64,000 bases of DNA from Roseovarius sp. THAF9 (GCF_009363715.1 NZ_CP045404.1:271001-335000); one strand, 5' to 3'. Shown: positions 26,340-36,576, counted from the stretch's first letter. Made by a program: numbers and translations. The notes: generated by a model from the letters alone, not told the origin.

Positions 26340-26364
26340 CAGAGTACAGGCTTTGGGCCGGGGT

Positions 26365-27471
<1,107 letters not shown>

Positions 27472-27545
27472 TTAGTGTCGCGCGGTGATGGTGGCGGGGG
27501 TGCATCGAATTGCACGCGCCCCGTAAGGCTGGTGGCGAATCTTGT

Positions 27546-27568
27546 GCGCGGGCGGCCCCCGCCCGCGC
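27546..27568 (-). terminator. GC-rich hairpin after the 100-aa secreted gene
   Basis: A perfect 10-bp stem GCGCGGGCGG/CCGCCCGCGC with a three-base loop, 4 bases beyond the stop at 27573. There is no U-run. It probably marks the 3' end of this small gene, ahead of mdh. Confidence 0.5.
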
Positions 27569-27572
27569 CGCG

Positions 27573-27875
27573 TCAGGCGTCGTCGCCCTCGACCGGCAGC
27601 GCCTCGGCCAACGTCTCGAACGACTGGCCGCTGGCGACAAGGCAGGTCATGCCATGGACGGACGTCACGGTAATCGTCCAGGTGCCGGTCTCGGAGGAGG
27701 CGAACACCTCGACCACCGCATTGTTGGCGCCGAGGCCCATGGACTGGCGCGACTCGCCGTATTTGGAGGTCAGCCGGTCGACGACCGCATCGCGCGGCGC
27801 GCAGTTCGCAGCGTAAGCGGGACCGGACAGACCCGTGGCCACGAGCGTGGCAATCATCATCAGTGTGGTCTTCAT
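27573..27875 (-). CDS. Secreted small protein (100 aa)
   Basis: The signal peptide MKTTLMMIATLVATGLSGPAYA is followed by ANCAPRDAVVDRLTSKYGESRQSMGLG and a second cysteine in MTCLVASG, suggesting one disulfide in the periplasm. The start of the mature part (CAPRDAVVDRLTSKYGE) is a pattern I have seen in small Rhodobacterales secreted proteins, but the function is unknown. It is transcribed away from mcl2, with a 216-bp promoter region between the two genes. Confidence 0.7.
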   Translation of the reverse strand: MKTTLMMIATLVATGLSGPAYAANCAPRDAVVDRLTSKYGESRQSMGLGANNAVVEVFASSETGTWTITVTSVHGMTCLVASGQSFETLAEALPVEGDDA

Positions 27876-28091
27876 CGTCTTACCCTTTCAGCTATGGGTC
27901 CCTGCCGTTTTTCTGGTGCAGACAGCGTGGGGGCGACCGTATCAAGCCAAGGTTAATGGACCGTTCGCGGCGCTCGGGAGGGGCGCGGAACAGGCCCATT
28001 TCTGCATCGCGGCGAGAAAGGCCTTGAACTTTCGTTCCAAAAATGGCGAATTCCCGCGCAAGAAAATTTCGACCAGACAGCGGGGCACGCC

Positions 28092-28955
28092 ATGGACCTG
28101 ACCACCCATCCTTACCGATCCGTTCTTTATATTCCCGGCTCGAAGGAAAGGGCGCTGGACAAGGCGCGCACCCTGCCCACCGACGCGATCATCTTCGACC
28201 TGGAGGATGCCGTGGCGCCCGATGCCAAGGCCGAGGCGCGTCAGACGCTGGCTCAGGCGTTGAGCGACGGGGGCTATGGCAACCGTGTGAAGGTCGTGCG
28301 GATCAACGCGCTGACCACCGAGTGGGGGTTCGAGGATGCGCGCGTGCTGGGCGATGCGGGGGCGGATGTGATCCTGCAGCCCAAGGTCAATACCTATGCG
28401 GATGTCGATAACCTGTCGGACCTGATCGGCACCGAGATCCCGATCTGGACGATGATGGAAACGCCCGCCAGCGTGTTCAACGCCCGCGAGATCGCGGCGC
28501 ATCGGCAGGTGACGGGGCTGGTGGCCGGCACGAACGACCTGACCAAGGAACTGGGCTGTCGGTTCCGCGCCGACCGGATGCCGTTGCTGGCATCTTTGCA
28601 GATGATCGTGATGGCGGCGCGGGCGGCGCGCGGCGTGGTGGCGCTGGATGGTGTCTATAATCGCTTTCGGGATGGCGACGGTCTGAAATCGGAATGCGAG
28701 CATGGCCGCGATCTGGGGTTCGATGGCAAGACGCTGATCCATCCTGACCAGATCGAGATTGCCAACACGGCGTTTGCGCCCACGCAGTTCGAGATCGACA
28801 TGGCCGTGCGCCAGATCGAGGCATTCGAGGAGAGCAAGAAGCAGGGGCAGGGGATTGCCGTCGTGGACGGGCAGATTGTGGAAAACCTGCATGTCGTCGC
28901 GGCGCAGCGGACGCTGGCCAAGGCCGAGGCGATTGCGCAGATGGCGGCGGAGTAG
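28092..28955 (+). CDS. mcl2: (3S)-malyl-CoA thioesterase (Mcl2), HpcH/citrate-lyase-beta family
   Basis: A 287-residue TIM-barrel protein of the CitE/HpcH family: RSVLYIPGS, AIIFDLEDAVAPDAK, IWTMMETP, GTNDLTKELG and GFDGKTLIHPDQIE are the family's Mg- and CoA-ester-binding motifs. In Rhodobacter sphaeroides the paralogue of malyl-CoA lyase in this neighbourhood hydrolyses (3S)-malyl-CoA to malate and CoA, giving apparent malate synthase activity in the ethylmalonyl-CoA pathway. Assignment to Mcl2 rather than the lyase Mcl1 rests on the shorter length and the location next to mch and sdh. Substrate specificity is not proven by sequence. Confidence 0.82.
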   Translation: MDLTTHPYRSVLYIPGSKERALDKARTLPTDAIIFDLEDAVAPDAKAEARQTLAQALSDGGYGNRVKVVRINALTTEWGFEDARVLGDAGADVILQPKVNTYADVDNLSDLIGTEIPIWTMMETPASVFNAREIAAHRQVTGLVAGTNDLTKELGCRFRADRMPLLASLQMIVMAARAARGVVALDGVYNRFRDGDGLKSECEHGRDLGFDGKTLIHPDQIEIANTAFAPTQFEIDMAVRQIEAFEESKKQGQGIAVVDGQIVENLHVVAAQRTLAKAEAIAQMAAE

Positions 28956-28958
28956 ATC

Positions 28959-29504
28959 ATGGGATTGCTGATCGCAGGCGTGCTGCTTTGGTCCGTGGCG
29001 CATTTGTTCAAACGGATCGCGCCGGGGCCAAGGGCAGCGATGGGCAATGCGGGCAAGGCGGTGATCGCCGTGGTGCTGCTGGTCAGCATCTGGATGATGA
29101 CCAAGGGCTACCAGGCGGCGGATGGCGCGTTCTTCTGGGGGCGGCACCCGATGACGGTGGGGATCAACAACCTGCTGATGCTGCTGTCGGTCTACATGTT
29201 CGCGGCCTCCGGCATGAAAACGGCGCTGGCACGCAAGATGCGGCATCCGATGCTGGGCGCGGTCAAGGTCTGGGCGCTGGCGCACCTGTTGGTGAATGGC
29301 GATGTGCCGTCCTTCATCCTGTTCGGCGGGCTGCTGGCCTGGGCAATGGTCGAGATGATCGTGATCAACAAGTCGCAGCCGGAGTGGGTGCGCCCCGACC
29401 CGGCGCCGAAATCCAAGGAAATCGCCGCGGCGGTGGGCAGTGTCGTGGTCTACGGCCTGATCGTGGCCGTGCATTACTGGCTGGGCTATCCGGCCTTTGG
29501 GTGA
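28959..29504 (+). CDS. NnrU-like membrane protein
   Basis: A 181-residue protein with about five or six membrane helices. VKVWALAHLLVNGDVPSFILFGGLLAWAM matches the NnrU family pattern (W-AHLLxNGD-LFGG), first described near nitrate and nitrite respiration genes. No denitrification gene is nearby here, so a general membrane role is more likely. It starts 3 bp after mcl2 and is followed within 4 bp by a DUF1737 gene, so the mcl2-mch unit is compact. Confidence 0.82.
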   Translation: MGLLIAGVLLWSVAHLFKRIAPGPRAAMGNAGKAVIAVVLLVSIWMMTKGYQAADGAFFWGRHPMTVGINNLLMLLSVYMFAASGMKTALARKMRHPMLGAVKVWALAHLLVNGDVPSFILFGGLLAWAMVEMIVINKSQPEWVRPDPAPKSKEIAAAVGSVVVYGLIVAVHYWLGYPAFG

Positions 29505-29508
29505 GCGT

Positions 29509-29712
29509 ATGAAACTTTATCGATTCCTCTCGGCCGATGACACGTCGGCCTTTTGCCACAAGGTGACCGAGGCGTTGAACAAGGGGTGGGAGCTGCATGG
29601 CAGCCCGACCTATGCGTTCGACGCGGCCAATGGCGTGATGCGTTGTGGGCAGGCCGTGGTGAAAGAGGCCGAGGGCGACTACAGCCCCGAGATCAAGCTG
29701 GGAGAGCAGTGA
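29509..29712 (+). CDS. DUF1737 small protein (67 aa)
   Basis: It begins MKLYRFLSADDTSAFCHKVTEALNKGWELHGSPTYAFD, the typical DUF1737 pattern (LxGxPTYAFD and CGQAVVKE near the end). It is short and soluble, with no signal peptide, and of unknown function. The ATG at 29509 is preferred to a GTG 12 bases earlier because the family starts MKLYRFL. It lies between the NnrU-like gene and mch, with 2-4 bp gaps. Confidence 0.8.
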   Translation: MKLYRFLSADDTSAFCHKVTEALNKGWELHGSPTYAFDAANGVMRCGQAVVKEAEGDYSPEIKLGEQ

Positions 29713-29714
29713 GC

Positions 29715-30746
29715 ATGGCCAAGACCAATCCGGGGCGTTTTTTCGAGGATTACACCGTTGGTGACGTGATCCCGCATGCGGTGCCGCGCACTGTGTCGGG
29801 GGGCGAGCGGGCGCTCTATCATGCGCTCTACCCGGCGCGCCACGCGCTTTATTCCTCGGACGAGTTTGCGCGCGCCTGCGGCCTGCCCGCCAGCCCGATT
29901 GACGATCTGGCGGCGTTTCACATCGTCTTTGGCAAGAGCGTGCCGGATATCTCGCTGAACGCTGTGGCGAATTTGGGCTATGCCGAGGCACGGTGGCTGC
30001 GGCCGGTCTATGCGGGCGACACGCTGCGCGCGGAGTCCGAGGTGATCGGGGTTAAGCAGACATCGAGTGGCAAGACCGGGATTGTCTGGGTGCGCACGAC
30101 GGGCCTGAACCAGCAGGACCTGCCGGTCATGGAGTTCGTGCGCTGGGTGATGGTGCGGAAAAAGGACGTGGAGGCGCCCGCGCCCGAGCCGGTGGTGCCC
30201 GACACCGCGCCGCATGTGGCCCCCGAGGACCTGGTGATCCCGGCGGGGCTGGATTTTTCGAACTACGATTTGACGCTGGCGGGCGAGCCGCATCGCTGGG
30301 GCGACTACGAGGTTGGCGAGACGATCGATCACGTCGACGGCGTGACCATCGAGGAAGCCGAGCACATGATGGCGACGCGCCTGTGGCAGAACACGTCGAA
30401 GACCCATTTCGACGTGACCCCGCGCGAGGATGGCAAGCGCTTGATCTATGGCGGGCATGTTATTTCCATGGCCCGCGCGCTGAGCTTCAACGGGCTGGCC
30501 AACGCGCAGATGATCGCGGCGATCAATGCGGGCAGCCACGTGAACCCGTGCTTTGCCGGGGATACCGTGCGGGCGTGGTCCGAGGTGCTGGACCGCGCCG
30601 AGACCGCGGTGCCGGGCATCGGTGCGCTGCGGTTGCGGCTGGTGGCCACCAAGGGTGGCGAGGCGTTCAGCCTGCGCGGCGAGGATGGCAAGTACCTGCC
30701 CCATGTCCTGCTGGACCTGGATTACTGGGCGCTGATGCCGATCTGA
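29715..30746 (+). CDS. mch: Mesaconyl-CoA hydratase (MaoC-like, double hotdog)
   Basis: A 343-residue protein made of two hotdog (MaoC) halves: residues about 1-170 starting GRFFEDYTVGDVIPH, and about 180-343 with WGDYEVGETIDHVDGVTIEEAEHMMATRLWQNTSKTHFD containing the hydratase-like His/Asp region. In the ethylmalonyl-CoA pathway it hydrates mesaconyl-C1-CoA to beta-methylmalyl-CoA. Its linkage to mcl2 three genes upstream and to sdh downstream matches the Rhodobacter sphaeroides cluster as I recall it, which supports the assignment. The start follows the DUF1737 stop by 2 bp. Confidence 0.88.
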   Translation: MAKTNPGRFFEDYTVGDVIPHAVPRTVSGGERALYHALYPARHALYSSDEFARACGLPASPIDDLAAFHIVFGKSVPDISLNAVANLGYAEARWLRPVYAGDTLRAESEVIGVKQTSSGKTGIVWVRTTGLNQQDLPVMEFVRWVMVRKKDVEAPAPEPVVPDTAPHVAPEDLVIPAGLDFSNYDLTLAGEPHRWGDYEVGETIDHVDGVTIEEAEHMMATRLWQNTSKTHFDVTPREDGKRLIYGGHVISMARALSFNGLANAQMIAAINAGSHVNPCFAGDTVRAWSEVLDRAETAVPGIGALRLRLVATKGGEAFSLRGEDGKYLPHVLLDLDYWALMPI

Positions 30747-30818
30747 GGCACGGAGCGGCGTTTTCGGTTTGTTAACACGTCGCTTGTAGCCTTCTTTCCC
30801 GTGCGAAAGGAGGTTGCA

Positions 30819-31262
30819 ATGCCTGATCCAACGCCTCTCGAGGGCCCGCGGCTGCGGTGCCTCGTCCTCGAAGACAGTGCCCATGACCAGGAGATGATCC
30901 GCCGCGCCATGCGCGGGGCGCGGGTGGAGGCCGAGATCGATTTCGTCTCGACCATCGAAACCGCGCGCAAGGCGCTGTCGCAATCCCGCTATTCCGCCAT
31001 CCTGTGCGACAACAGCGTGCCCGATGGCTCGGGCAGCGAGTTTGCCGGTGAACTGGCCGGTGAGCCGGAGCTGTCGGACGTGCCGATCGTGATCGTGTCG
31101 GGCTGGCCGTCACCGTTCATGTGGGACAAGGCCCGCGCGGCGGGCCTGTGCGTGATCGACAAGACCGATGACCCGATGCGCAAATTGCGTGATTTCTTCC
31201 GCGAGAGCGTGGGCGACATGATTACACAACGCGTGGCGGGGCCGATGCGCCGCAGCGCCTGA
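30819..31262 (+). CDS. Single-domain response regulator (CheY-like)
   Basis: A 147-residue receiver domain with no output domain. The acidic pair is Glu18-Asp19 (LVLEDS), the phospho-acceptor Asp64 is in LCDNSVPDG, the switch Ser94 is in IVSGW and the conserved Lys115 is in VIDKTDDP, so it should be phosphorylatable. The ribosome binding site AAGGAGG at 30807-30813 fixes the ATG at 30819. No kinase gene is adjacent. Its placement between mch and sdh could reflect a regulatory link to metabolism, but this is only inference. Confidence 0.85.
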   Translation: MPDPTPLEGPRLRCLVLEDSAHDQEMIRRAMRGARVEAEIDFVSTIETARKALSQSRYSAILCDNSVPDGSGSEFAGELAGEPELSDVPIVIVSGWPSPFMWDKARAAGLCVIDKTDDPMRKLRDFFRESVGDMITQRVAGPMRRSA

Positions 31263-31341
31263 AGGCAGGCCAACGCGAATGTGCGCGGCGCGCTGAACGG
31301 TTTTTCTGGGCAGCGACAGCGGTTCGGCGCATGCTGTCGGC

Positions 31342-32043
31342 ATGCTACGCGCGCTCCTGTGTCTTTGGCTTACGGCTGTCGGGGCTGGCGGCGCGGTCGT
31401 GTCCGCCGCCGCCTGCGAGGTGGCACTTGTGCTGGCGGTGGACGTGTCGGGTTCGGTCGACGAAGGGGAATATCGCATCCAGATGCAGGGATTGGCCGAC
31501 GGGCTGCGCGATACTGCGGTCAGCGAGGCTCTGGTCGTGGGCGAAGCGGCGGTGCTGGTGCTGCAATGGACTGGCACCTCGCGCCAGCGCGTGGTGGTGC
31601 CGTGGCAGCGGATGACGGATTTCGACGCGGTCGAGGCGCTGGCGGCGCGGATCGAGACCACGCCGCGCGTCTGGCGCAACTTCTCTACCGCCATTGGCGA
31701 GGCGCTGGAGGTCGGCGCGGCGCAGTTCGCGGATGTGCCCGGATGCCGCCGCCGGGTGATCGACGTGTCGGGCGACGGGTCGTCCAACGAGGGGCCGGAG
31801 CCGCGTGCGGTGCATGGCCTGCTGACCGAGCAGGGGATCATCGTCAACGCGCTGGTCATCGAAGGAGCCGAGCCGATGATGACCGAGTATTTCTGGGAAA
31901 ACGTCATTCACGGGCCTGGCGCGTTTGTGATCACAGCCAATGATTACGCCGAGTACCCGGCCCGAATGCGCCGCAAACTGCTGCGCGAAGTTACCAAACC
32001 CATCTCGAAAGCGCCGAGTGATTCCTTTGCGCCGCATTTGTGA
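31342..32043 (+). CDS. Secreted von Willebrand factor A-like protein (DUF1194)
   Basis: A 233-residue protein with signal peptide MLRALLCLWLTAVGAGGAVVSAAA and a vWA fold. The metal-ion-dependent adhesion site is DVSGS at 34-38, with DVSGDGSSNEG later. DUF1194 proteins of this form are known from Rhodobacterales and Rhizobiales, with unknown role. The gene ends inside the sdhC upstream region: its stop codon TGA lies within the first of two TGTGATCAC operators at 32037-32068. Confidence 0.82.
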   Translation: MLRALLCLWLTAVGAGGAVVSAAACEVALVLAVDVSGSVDEGEYRIQMQGLADGLRDTAVSEALVVGEAAVLVLQWTGTSRQRVVVPWQRMTDFDAVEALAARIETTPRVWRNFSTAIGEALEVGAAQFADVPGCRRRVIDVSGDGSSNEGPEPRAVHGLLTEQGIIVNALVIEGAEPMMTEYFWENVIHGPGAFVITANDYAEYPARMRRKLLREVTKPISKAPSDSFAPHL

Positions 32044-32068
32044 TCACGCACTAGAGTATGTGATCACG
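32037..32068. promoter_or_regulatory. Paired TGTGATCACG operator upstream of sdhC
   Basis: TTTGTGATCACG (32037-32048) and TATGTGATCACG (32057-32068) are tandem near-palindromes with the core TGTGATCAC and centres 20 bp apart. They lie about 150-180 bp upstream of the sdhC ATG and match the sucC operator at 24700. A further TGTGATCACA at 31926-31935 lies in the DUF1194 coding region (Val-Ile-Thr) and may be coincidental. Confidence 0.7.
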
Positions 32069-32215
32069 AAAACTGCTTTTGCGACGAAATGCCTGCACTA
32101 TTTGAAGAATACGGGTTTGCAGAGCCCCCGGATGATTGGATAAAACGAACTCAAATCGCGGGGCAGGCTGGCTCACCCGGGTCGGCGCCACATCGCGACG
32201 AGAAAGGGAATGCCA

Positions 32216-32599
32216 ATGGCAGACGTCAATCGCGGCAACCGGCCGCTTTCGCCCCACCTCACAATCTATCGCCCGCAGCTGACGTCGATGACGTCGATCC
32301 TGACCCGGATCACCGGGAACGCCCTGCTTGTCGCCGCGCTGTTGACGGTGTGGTGGCTTTTGGCCGCCGCGACCTCGGCCGACTATTTCGCGACTGCCGA
32401 CGCGGTGGTGACCAGCTGGTTCGGTGACATCGTGATGTTCCTGTCGCTCTGGGCGCTGTGGTATCACACGCTGGCGGGTGTGCGGCACCTGATCTGGGAC
32501 AACGCGATGATGCTGGAAGTCGACAAGGCCGAGATGCTGGGCTGGGCGGCGATCGGCGGATCGGTCGTTCTGACCATCCTGACCGTGCTGTTCATCTGA
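32216..32599 (+). CDS. sdhC: Succinate dehydrogenase cytochrome b556 subunit
   Basis: A 127-residue inner-membrane protein with three helices. RPLSPHLTIYRPQLTSMTSILTRITG is the SdhC signature, and His84 in LWYHTLAGVRHLIWD is the probable haem b ligand. It anchors the flavoprotein and helps bind ubiquinone. The ATG at 32216 is used rather than 32210 because the site AAAGGGA at 32203-32209 is then about 6-7 bases away. It heads the sdhCDA...B operon. Confidence 0.94.
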   Translation: MADVNRGNRPLSPHLTIYRPQLTSMTSILTRITGNALLVAALLTVWWLLAAATSADYFATADAVVTSWFGDIVMFLSLWALWYHTLAGVRHLIWDNAMMLEVDKAEMLGWAAIGGSVVLTILTVLFI

Positions 32600-32613
32600 A
32601 GGAGACCCCGGAC

Positions 32614-32985
32614 ATGCGTTTCCTGACAGACCGCAAACGCGCCGTGGGCCTTGGCTCGGCCAAGACCGGCGTCCATCACTTCTGGGCGATGAAGGTGCAG
32701 AGCGTCGCGCTGCTCATCCTGATCCCGCTTTTCGTGTTCACCTTCGGCGGCATCCTGGGCAGTTCGTTCGAGGAGGTCACGGCCTATTACGCGCGGCCCT
32801 TCCCGGCCATCATCGTGGCGCTGACGCTGGTCGTCGGCTTCAAGCATTTCGCGGACGGGTGCCAGGTGCTGATCGAGGACTATGTGCATGGCACGGCGCA
32901 GAAGGTGACGATCATCCTTGTGACGTGCCTGAGCTATGGCGCCATGGCGACGGGGCTATTCGCCATCGCGCGACTGGCGCTCTGA
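32614..32985 (+). CDS. sdhD: Succinate dehydrogenase membrane anchor subunit
   Basis: A 123-residue three-helix membrane protein starting [43 protein letters not shown] in the second to third helix region carries His78 (possible haem contact) and the Asp-Tyr quinone-site residues (Asp89-Tyr90). It is 14 bp after sdhC, with an AAGGAGA ribosome binding site. It is paired with SdhC in complex II. Confidence 0.93.
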   Translation: MRFLTDRKRAVGLGSAKTGVHHFWAMKVQSVALLILIPLFVFTFGGILGSSFEEVTAYYARPFPAIIVALTLVVGFKHFADGCQVLIEDYVHGTAQKVTIILVTCLSYGAMATGLFAIARLAL

Positions 32986-33085
32986 GAGATATTCAAGGGC
33001 AGGGCGCGCGGCGCCTTGGCCCGTACGAGACCATATAGCCGGGGCCGGCATGGCCCGAGCAGACGAACCGGAAAAGGCACGAAGC

Positions 33086-34891
33086 ATGGCGGCTTACGAA
33101 TACGAGACACATGATTACGACGTGGTTGTGGTGGGCGCGGGCGGCGCGGGGCTGCGCGCGACGCTTGGCATGGCGGAACAGGGCCTGCGCACGGCGTGCG
33201 TGACAAAGGTGTTCCCGACGCGCTCGCATACCGTGGCGGCGCAGGGCGGTATCGCGGCATCGCTTGGCAATATGGGCCCCGACAGCTGGCAGTGGCACAT
33301 GTACGACACCGTGAAGGGGTCGGACTGGCTGGGTGATACGGACGCGATGGAATATCTGGCGCGCGAGGCGCCCAAGGCGGTCTATGAGTTGGAGCATTAC
33401 GGTGTGCCGTTTTCGCGCACCGAGGAGGGGCGGATTTACCAGCGCCCCTTCGGCGGGCACACGACCGAGTTCGGCGAAGGCCCCCCGGTGCAGCGGACCT
33501 GTGCCGCGGCTGACCGGACCGGCCACGCGATTTTGCATACGCTTTACGGGCAAAGCCTGAAGAACAACGCAGAGTTCTACATCGAATATTTCGCCATCGA
33601 CCTGATGATGAGCGAGGACGGGCAGTGCACCGGCGTCGTCTGCTGGAAGCTGGATGACGGCACGATCCACGTGTTCAACTCCAAGATGGTGGTGCTGGCG
33701 ACCGGCGGTTACGGCCGCGCGTATTTCAGTGCGACGTCCGCCCATACCTGTACCGGCGATGGCGGCGGCATGGTGGCCCGCGCGGGTCTGCCGCTTCAGG
33801 ATATGGAGTTCGTTCAGTTCCACCCGACGGGCATCTACGGTTCGGGCTGCCTGATCACCGAGGGCGCGCGGGGCGAGGGCGGTTACCTGACCAACAGCGA
33901 AGGCGAGCGGTTCATGGAGCGCTATGCGCCCAACTACAAGGACCTTGCGCCGCGCGACTATGTCAGCCGGTCGATGACGATGGAGATCCGCGAAGGGCGC
34001 GGCGTGGGGGAGCATGGCGATCATATTCACCTGAACCTCAGCCACCTGCCCGCCGAGGCGCTGAACCTGCGCCTGCCGGGGATCTCGGAATCGGCCAAGA
34101 TCTTTGCCGGGGTGGACGTGACGAAAGAGCCGATCCCGGTGCTGCCCACGGTCCATTACAACATGGGCGGCATTCCGACGAACTATTGGGGCGAGGTTCT
34201 GAACCCCAGCAAGGACGACCCGCATGCCGTGGTGCCGGGCCTGATGGCCGTGGGTGAGGCGGGCTGCGCGAGCGTGCATGGTGCGAACCGTCTGGGGTCC
34301 AACTCGCTGATTGACCTCGTGGTGTTCGGTCGGGCCTCGGCCATCCGCGCGGGCAAGGTGGTCAATCCCGAGAGCGCCGTGCCGGCGACGGATGCGGGTC
34401 AGGTCGACAAGGCGCTGGATCGGTTCGACCATTTCCGTAACGCCGATGGCGGCACGCCGACGGCCGAGTTGCGGCTGGAGATGCAGCGCACGATGCAGGA
34501 GGACGCGGCAGTGTTCCGCACCTCCAAAACCCTGTCCGAGGGCGTCAAAAAGATGGATGCCATTGCCGCCAAGCTGGATGACATAAAGGTGACCGACCGC
34601 AGCCTCGTGTGGAACAGCGACCTGATGGAAACGCTGGAGCTGACCAACCTGATGCCCAACGCGCTGGCCACAATCGCAGGAGCGGAGGCGCGCAAGGAAA
34701 GCCGTGGCGCCCATGCGCACGAGGATTTCTCGAAGCGCGACGATGAAAACTGGCGCGTGCACACTGTTGCGCGGGTGGATGGCAAGACGGTCGATCTGAG
34801 CTATCGTCCCATTATCGAGGACCCGCTCACGACCGAATCCGAGGGTGGGATCAATTTGAAGAAGATTGCACCCAAGGAGAGGACATTCTGA
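33086..34891 (+). CDS. sdhA: Succinate dehydrogenase flavoprotein subunit
   Basis: A 601-residue FAD protein that oxidises succinate to fumarate. The dinucleotide motif is [11 protein letters not shown] (17-27), the covalent FAD histidine is in [11 protein letters not shown] (His48), and the substrate site segment [21 protein letters not shown] follows. The ATG at 33086 fits the family start, and an upstream in-frame extension crosses sdhD. Its last base is the first base of the next gene's ATG, so the downstream secreted gene is translated from the same transcript. Confidence 0.97.
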   Translation: MAAYEYETHDYDVVVVGAGGAGLRATLGMAEQGLRTACVTKVFPTRSHTVAAQGGIAASLGNMGPDSWQWHMYDTVKGSDWLGDTDAMEYLAREAPKAVYELEHYGVPFSRTEEGRIYQRPFGGHTTEFGEGPPVQRTCAAADRTGHAILHTLYGQSLKNNAEFYIEYFAIDLMMSEDGQCTGVVCWKLDDGTIHVFNSKMVVLATGGYGRAYFSATSAHTCTGDGGGMVARAGLPLQDMEFVQFHPTGIYGSGCLITEGARGEGGYLTNSEGERFMERYAPNYKDLAPRDYVSRSMTMEIREGRGVGEHGDHIHLNLSHLPAEALNLRLPGISESAKIFAGVDVTKEPIPVLPTVHYNMGGIPTNYWGEVLNPSKDDPHAVVPGLMAVGEAGCASVHGANRLGSNSLIDLVVFGRASAIRAGKVVNPESAVPATDAGQVDKALDRFDHFRNADGGTPTAELRLEMQRTMQEDAAVFRTSKTLSEGVKKMDAIAAKLDDIKVTDRSLVWNSDLMETLELTNLMPNALATIAGAEARKESRGAHAHEDFSKRDDENWRVHTVARVDGKTVDLSYRPIIEDPLTTESEGGINLKKIAPKERTF

Positions 34892-35487
34892 TGAAAGCCA
34901 TACTGAGAACCGCCGCCGCCATTGGTGGCCTGACGATGCTGGCCGGCGCTGCGCATGCCATCGACACCACACCCGCGAATGTGGACCGCGTCGTGCAGGC
35001 GTGCTTTGCCGAGGTGAGCCCGGAAGGGTCCTACGTGACCAATGTCCGGGGCGACGAGGTGATCCTGAAACCCGTGCGCGGCTCTGGCGCGTCCAATTAC
35101 GAGGCGCAGGCGCTGAACAGCTGCATCGCGTATCGCTTCGGCGCGTCGACGGTGACCGCGGCGGCGAACCCGAACCGCTATATCTCGGTCGGCGAACAGC
35201 GCAGCGCCATCCTGGACTGCAAGCACAAGTTCGGCATTGGCGGCGGTGTCCGTCTGGGCGGGCAATGGCAGGAAGTGCCCATTGGCCAGCAGACCCGGAT
35301 CTGGATCGTGCCGCATGGCCGTGTGACCGCCGAGGCGGCGAACCGGATCAATGCCTGCGCCGACCAGGCGCTGGGTCGGGGCGGCAGCCCGGTGGTCAAG
35401 GTGACGGGCGTCGTACGCAAACAGGGGCCTTGCCCGAAACATGCGCCTGTCCTGTATGGCGGTACGCAATACTGTATCGGCAACTGA
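34891..35487 (+). CDS. Secreted hypothetical protein between sdhA and sdhB (198 aa)
   Basis: The signal peptide [23 protein letters not shown] is followed by a 175-residue mature protein with six cysteines (CFAEV, NSCIAYRF, DCKHKF, ACADQAL, GPCPKH, QYCIGN), suggesting three disulfides in the periplasm. No family was recognised. Its ATG overlaps the sdhA stop by one base (TGATG), showing coupling to complex II expression. A link to complex II assembly is conceivable but not shown; it may simply be an operon passenger common to this order. Confidence 0.7.
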   Translation: MKAILRTAAAIGGLTMLAGAAHAIDTTPANVDRVVQACFAEVSPEGSYVTNVRGDEVILKPVRGSGASNYEAQALNSCIAYRFGASTVTAAANPNRYISVGEQRSAILDCKHKFGIGGGVRLGGQWQEVPIGQQTRIWIVPHGRVTAEAANRINACADQALGRGGSPVVKVTGVVRKQGPCPKHAPVLYGGTQYCIGN

Positions 35488-35492
35488 TCGCA

Positions 35493-36242
35493 ATGCCCAA
35501 GGCCGCCACGCATATCACGGCAAAGCCCGCCCGTCCGGCGGGCTGGCCGCGTGCGCGGGGGCGGCATTACCTGGACGTGCTGGAGGTGCTGCACGGGACG
35601 AGACGCCCGGAGTGGTATCTCGAGATCGGCGCGGGGCGGGGGCATTCGCTGATGCGATGCCCCGGCAAGGCCATCGCTGTCGATCCTGCGTTTCGCCTGA
35701 GTGGTGACGTGATGGGCGACAAGGCCGCGCTGCACCTGATCCAGAAGACCAGCGGCGATTTCTTTGACAGCGGGCAGGCGCATGAGATAGCGCCGCGCAT
35801 TGACATGGCCTTTATCGACGGGATGCACCTGTTCGAGTACGTGCTGGACGATTTCATCGCCACGGAAAAGCTATGCCATCCCGACGCGGCGATCCTGCTG
35901 CATGACCTTGTGCCGTTTTCCCCCGCCGCCGCCGAGCGGGAGTGGGACTCCGAGCGTACCAAGGGCTGGTCGGGCGACGTTTGGAAGATGACGCTGATCC
36001 TGCGCGAATACCGCCCCGAGCTGGCGTTCGACGTGCTGAACCCGCGGCCCTGCGGGCTGGGGATCGTGACCGGGCTTGACCCCGAAAACCGGGTTCTGGA
36101 GGACGCGCGAGACGAGATCGTGGCGAAGTTCATGGACCTGACGATCGTGGAGTTCGGGCCGAAGAACCTCAAGCAGATCATGCAGATGCGCAAGGTCGAG
36201 GACGTGCTGCCCGAGTTGAAGGAAATGGAGGCGGCGGAATGA
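35493..36242 (+). CDS. Class I SAM-dependent methyltransferase-like protein
   Basis: A 249-residue cytosolic protein. YLEIGAGRGHSLMRCPGKAIAVDPAF is a Rossmann-type SAM-binding motif I with the acidic residue at the end of strand 2, and IDMAFIDGMHLFEYVLDDFIATEKLCHPDAAILLHDLVP is the matching Asp-His region of the Methyltransf_24 group. The substrate is unknown; relatives modify sugars or small molecules. It sits 5 bp after the secreted gene and overlaps the next lipoprotein gene by 4 bp, within the sdhA-sdhB interval. Confidence 0.78.
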   Translation: MPKAATHITAKPARPAGWPRARGRHYLDVLEVLHGTRRPEWYLEIGAGRGHSLMRCPGKAIAVDPAFRLSGDVMGDKAALHLIQKTSGDFFDSGQAHEIAPRIDMAFIDGMHLFEYVLDDFIATEKLCHPDAAILLHDLVPFSPAAAEREWDSERTKGWSGDVWKMTLILREYRPELAFDVLNPRPCGLGIVTGLDPENRVLEDARDEIVAKFMDLTIVEFGPKNLKQIMQMRKVEDVLPELKEMEAAE

Positions 36243-36559
36243 GGTGGCTTGCCATTCTTGCGCTGCCGCTGCTGCTGACAGGGTGCGATGCGGCCAATGA
36301 CGCCGCCGACGCCATCGCGCGGGACCGCGCCAAGACGGTGGTCAACGGCATCGTCGCGCAACGCTTTCCGGGCGTCACCGTGGCGCCCGTCACCGACTGC
36401 ATCATCGACGCGGCCTCGGCCGGGGAAATCATCACCATCGCGCGCGATTCCGTGGGCGGGGTTCAGCCCGCGACGGTCGAGCTGGTGGTGGACATCGCAA
36501 GCCGGCCCGAGTCGGTTCAATGTATTGCTGAAAACGGTCTGGTCCTGCTGGGCCGCTGA
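36239..36559 (+). CDS. Small lipoprotein (106 aa) before sdhB
   Basis: It begins MRWLAILALPLLLTGCDAANDAADAIARD, with the lipobox LLTGC giving a lipidated Cys16. The mature part is about 90 residues with two further cysteines (TDCII, QCIAEN) and no recognised domain. It overlaps the methyltransferase stop (ATGA) and precedes sdhB by 17 bp. It is the third gene inserted between sdhA and sdhB. Confidence 0.75.
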   Translation: MRWLAILALPLLLTGCDAANDAADAIARDRAKTVVNGIVAQRFPGVTVAPVTDCIIDAASAGEIITIARDSVGGVQPATVELVVDIASRPESVQCIAENGLVLLGR

Positions 36560-36576
36560 ACGGAGAGGAAACGTAA

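Noticed and set aside
31926..31935. A third TGTGATCACA near sdhC
   Set aside because: It lies inside the DUF1194 coding region where Val-Ile-Thr codons explain it; kept only as a note beside the sdhC site.
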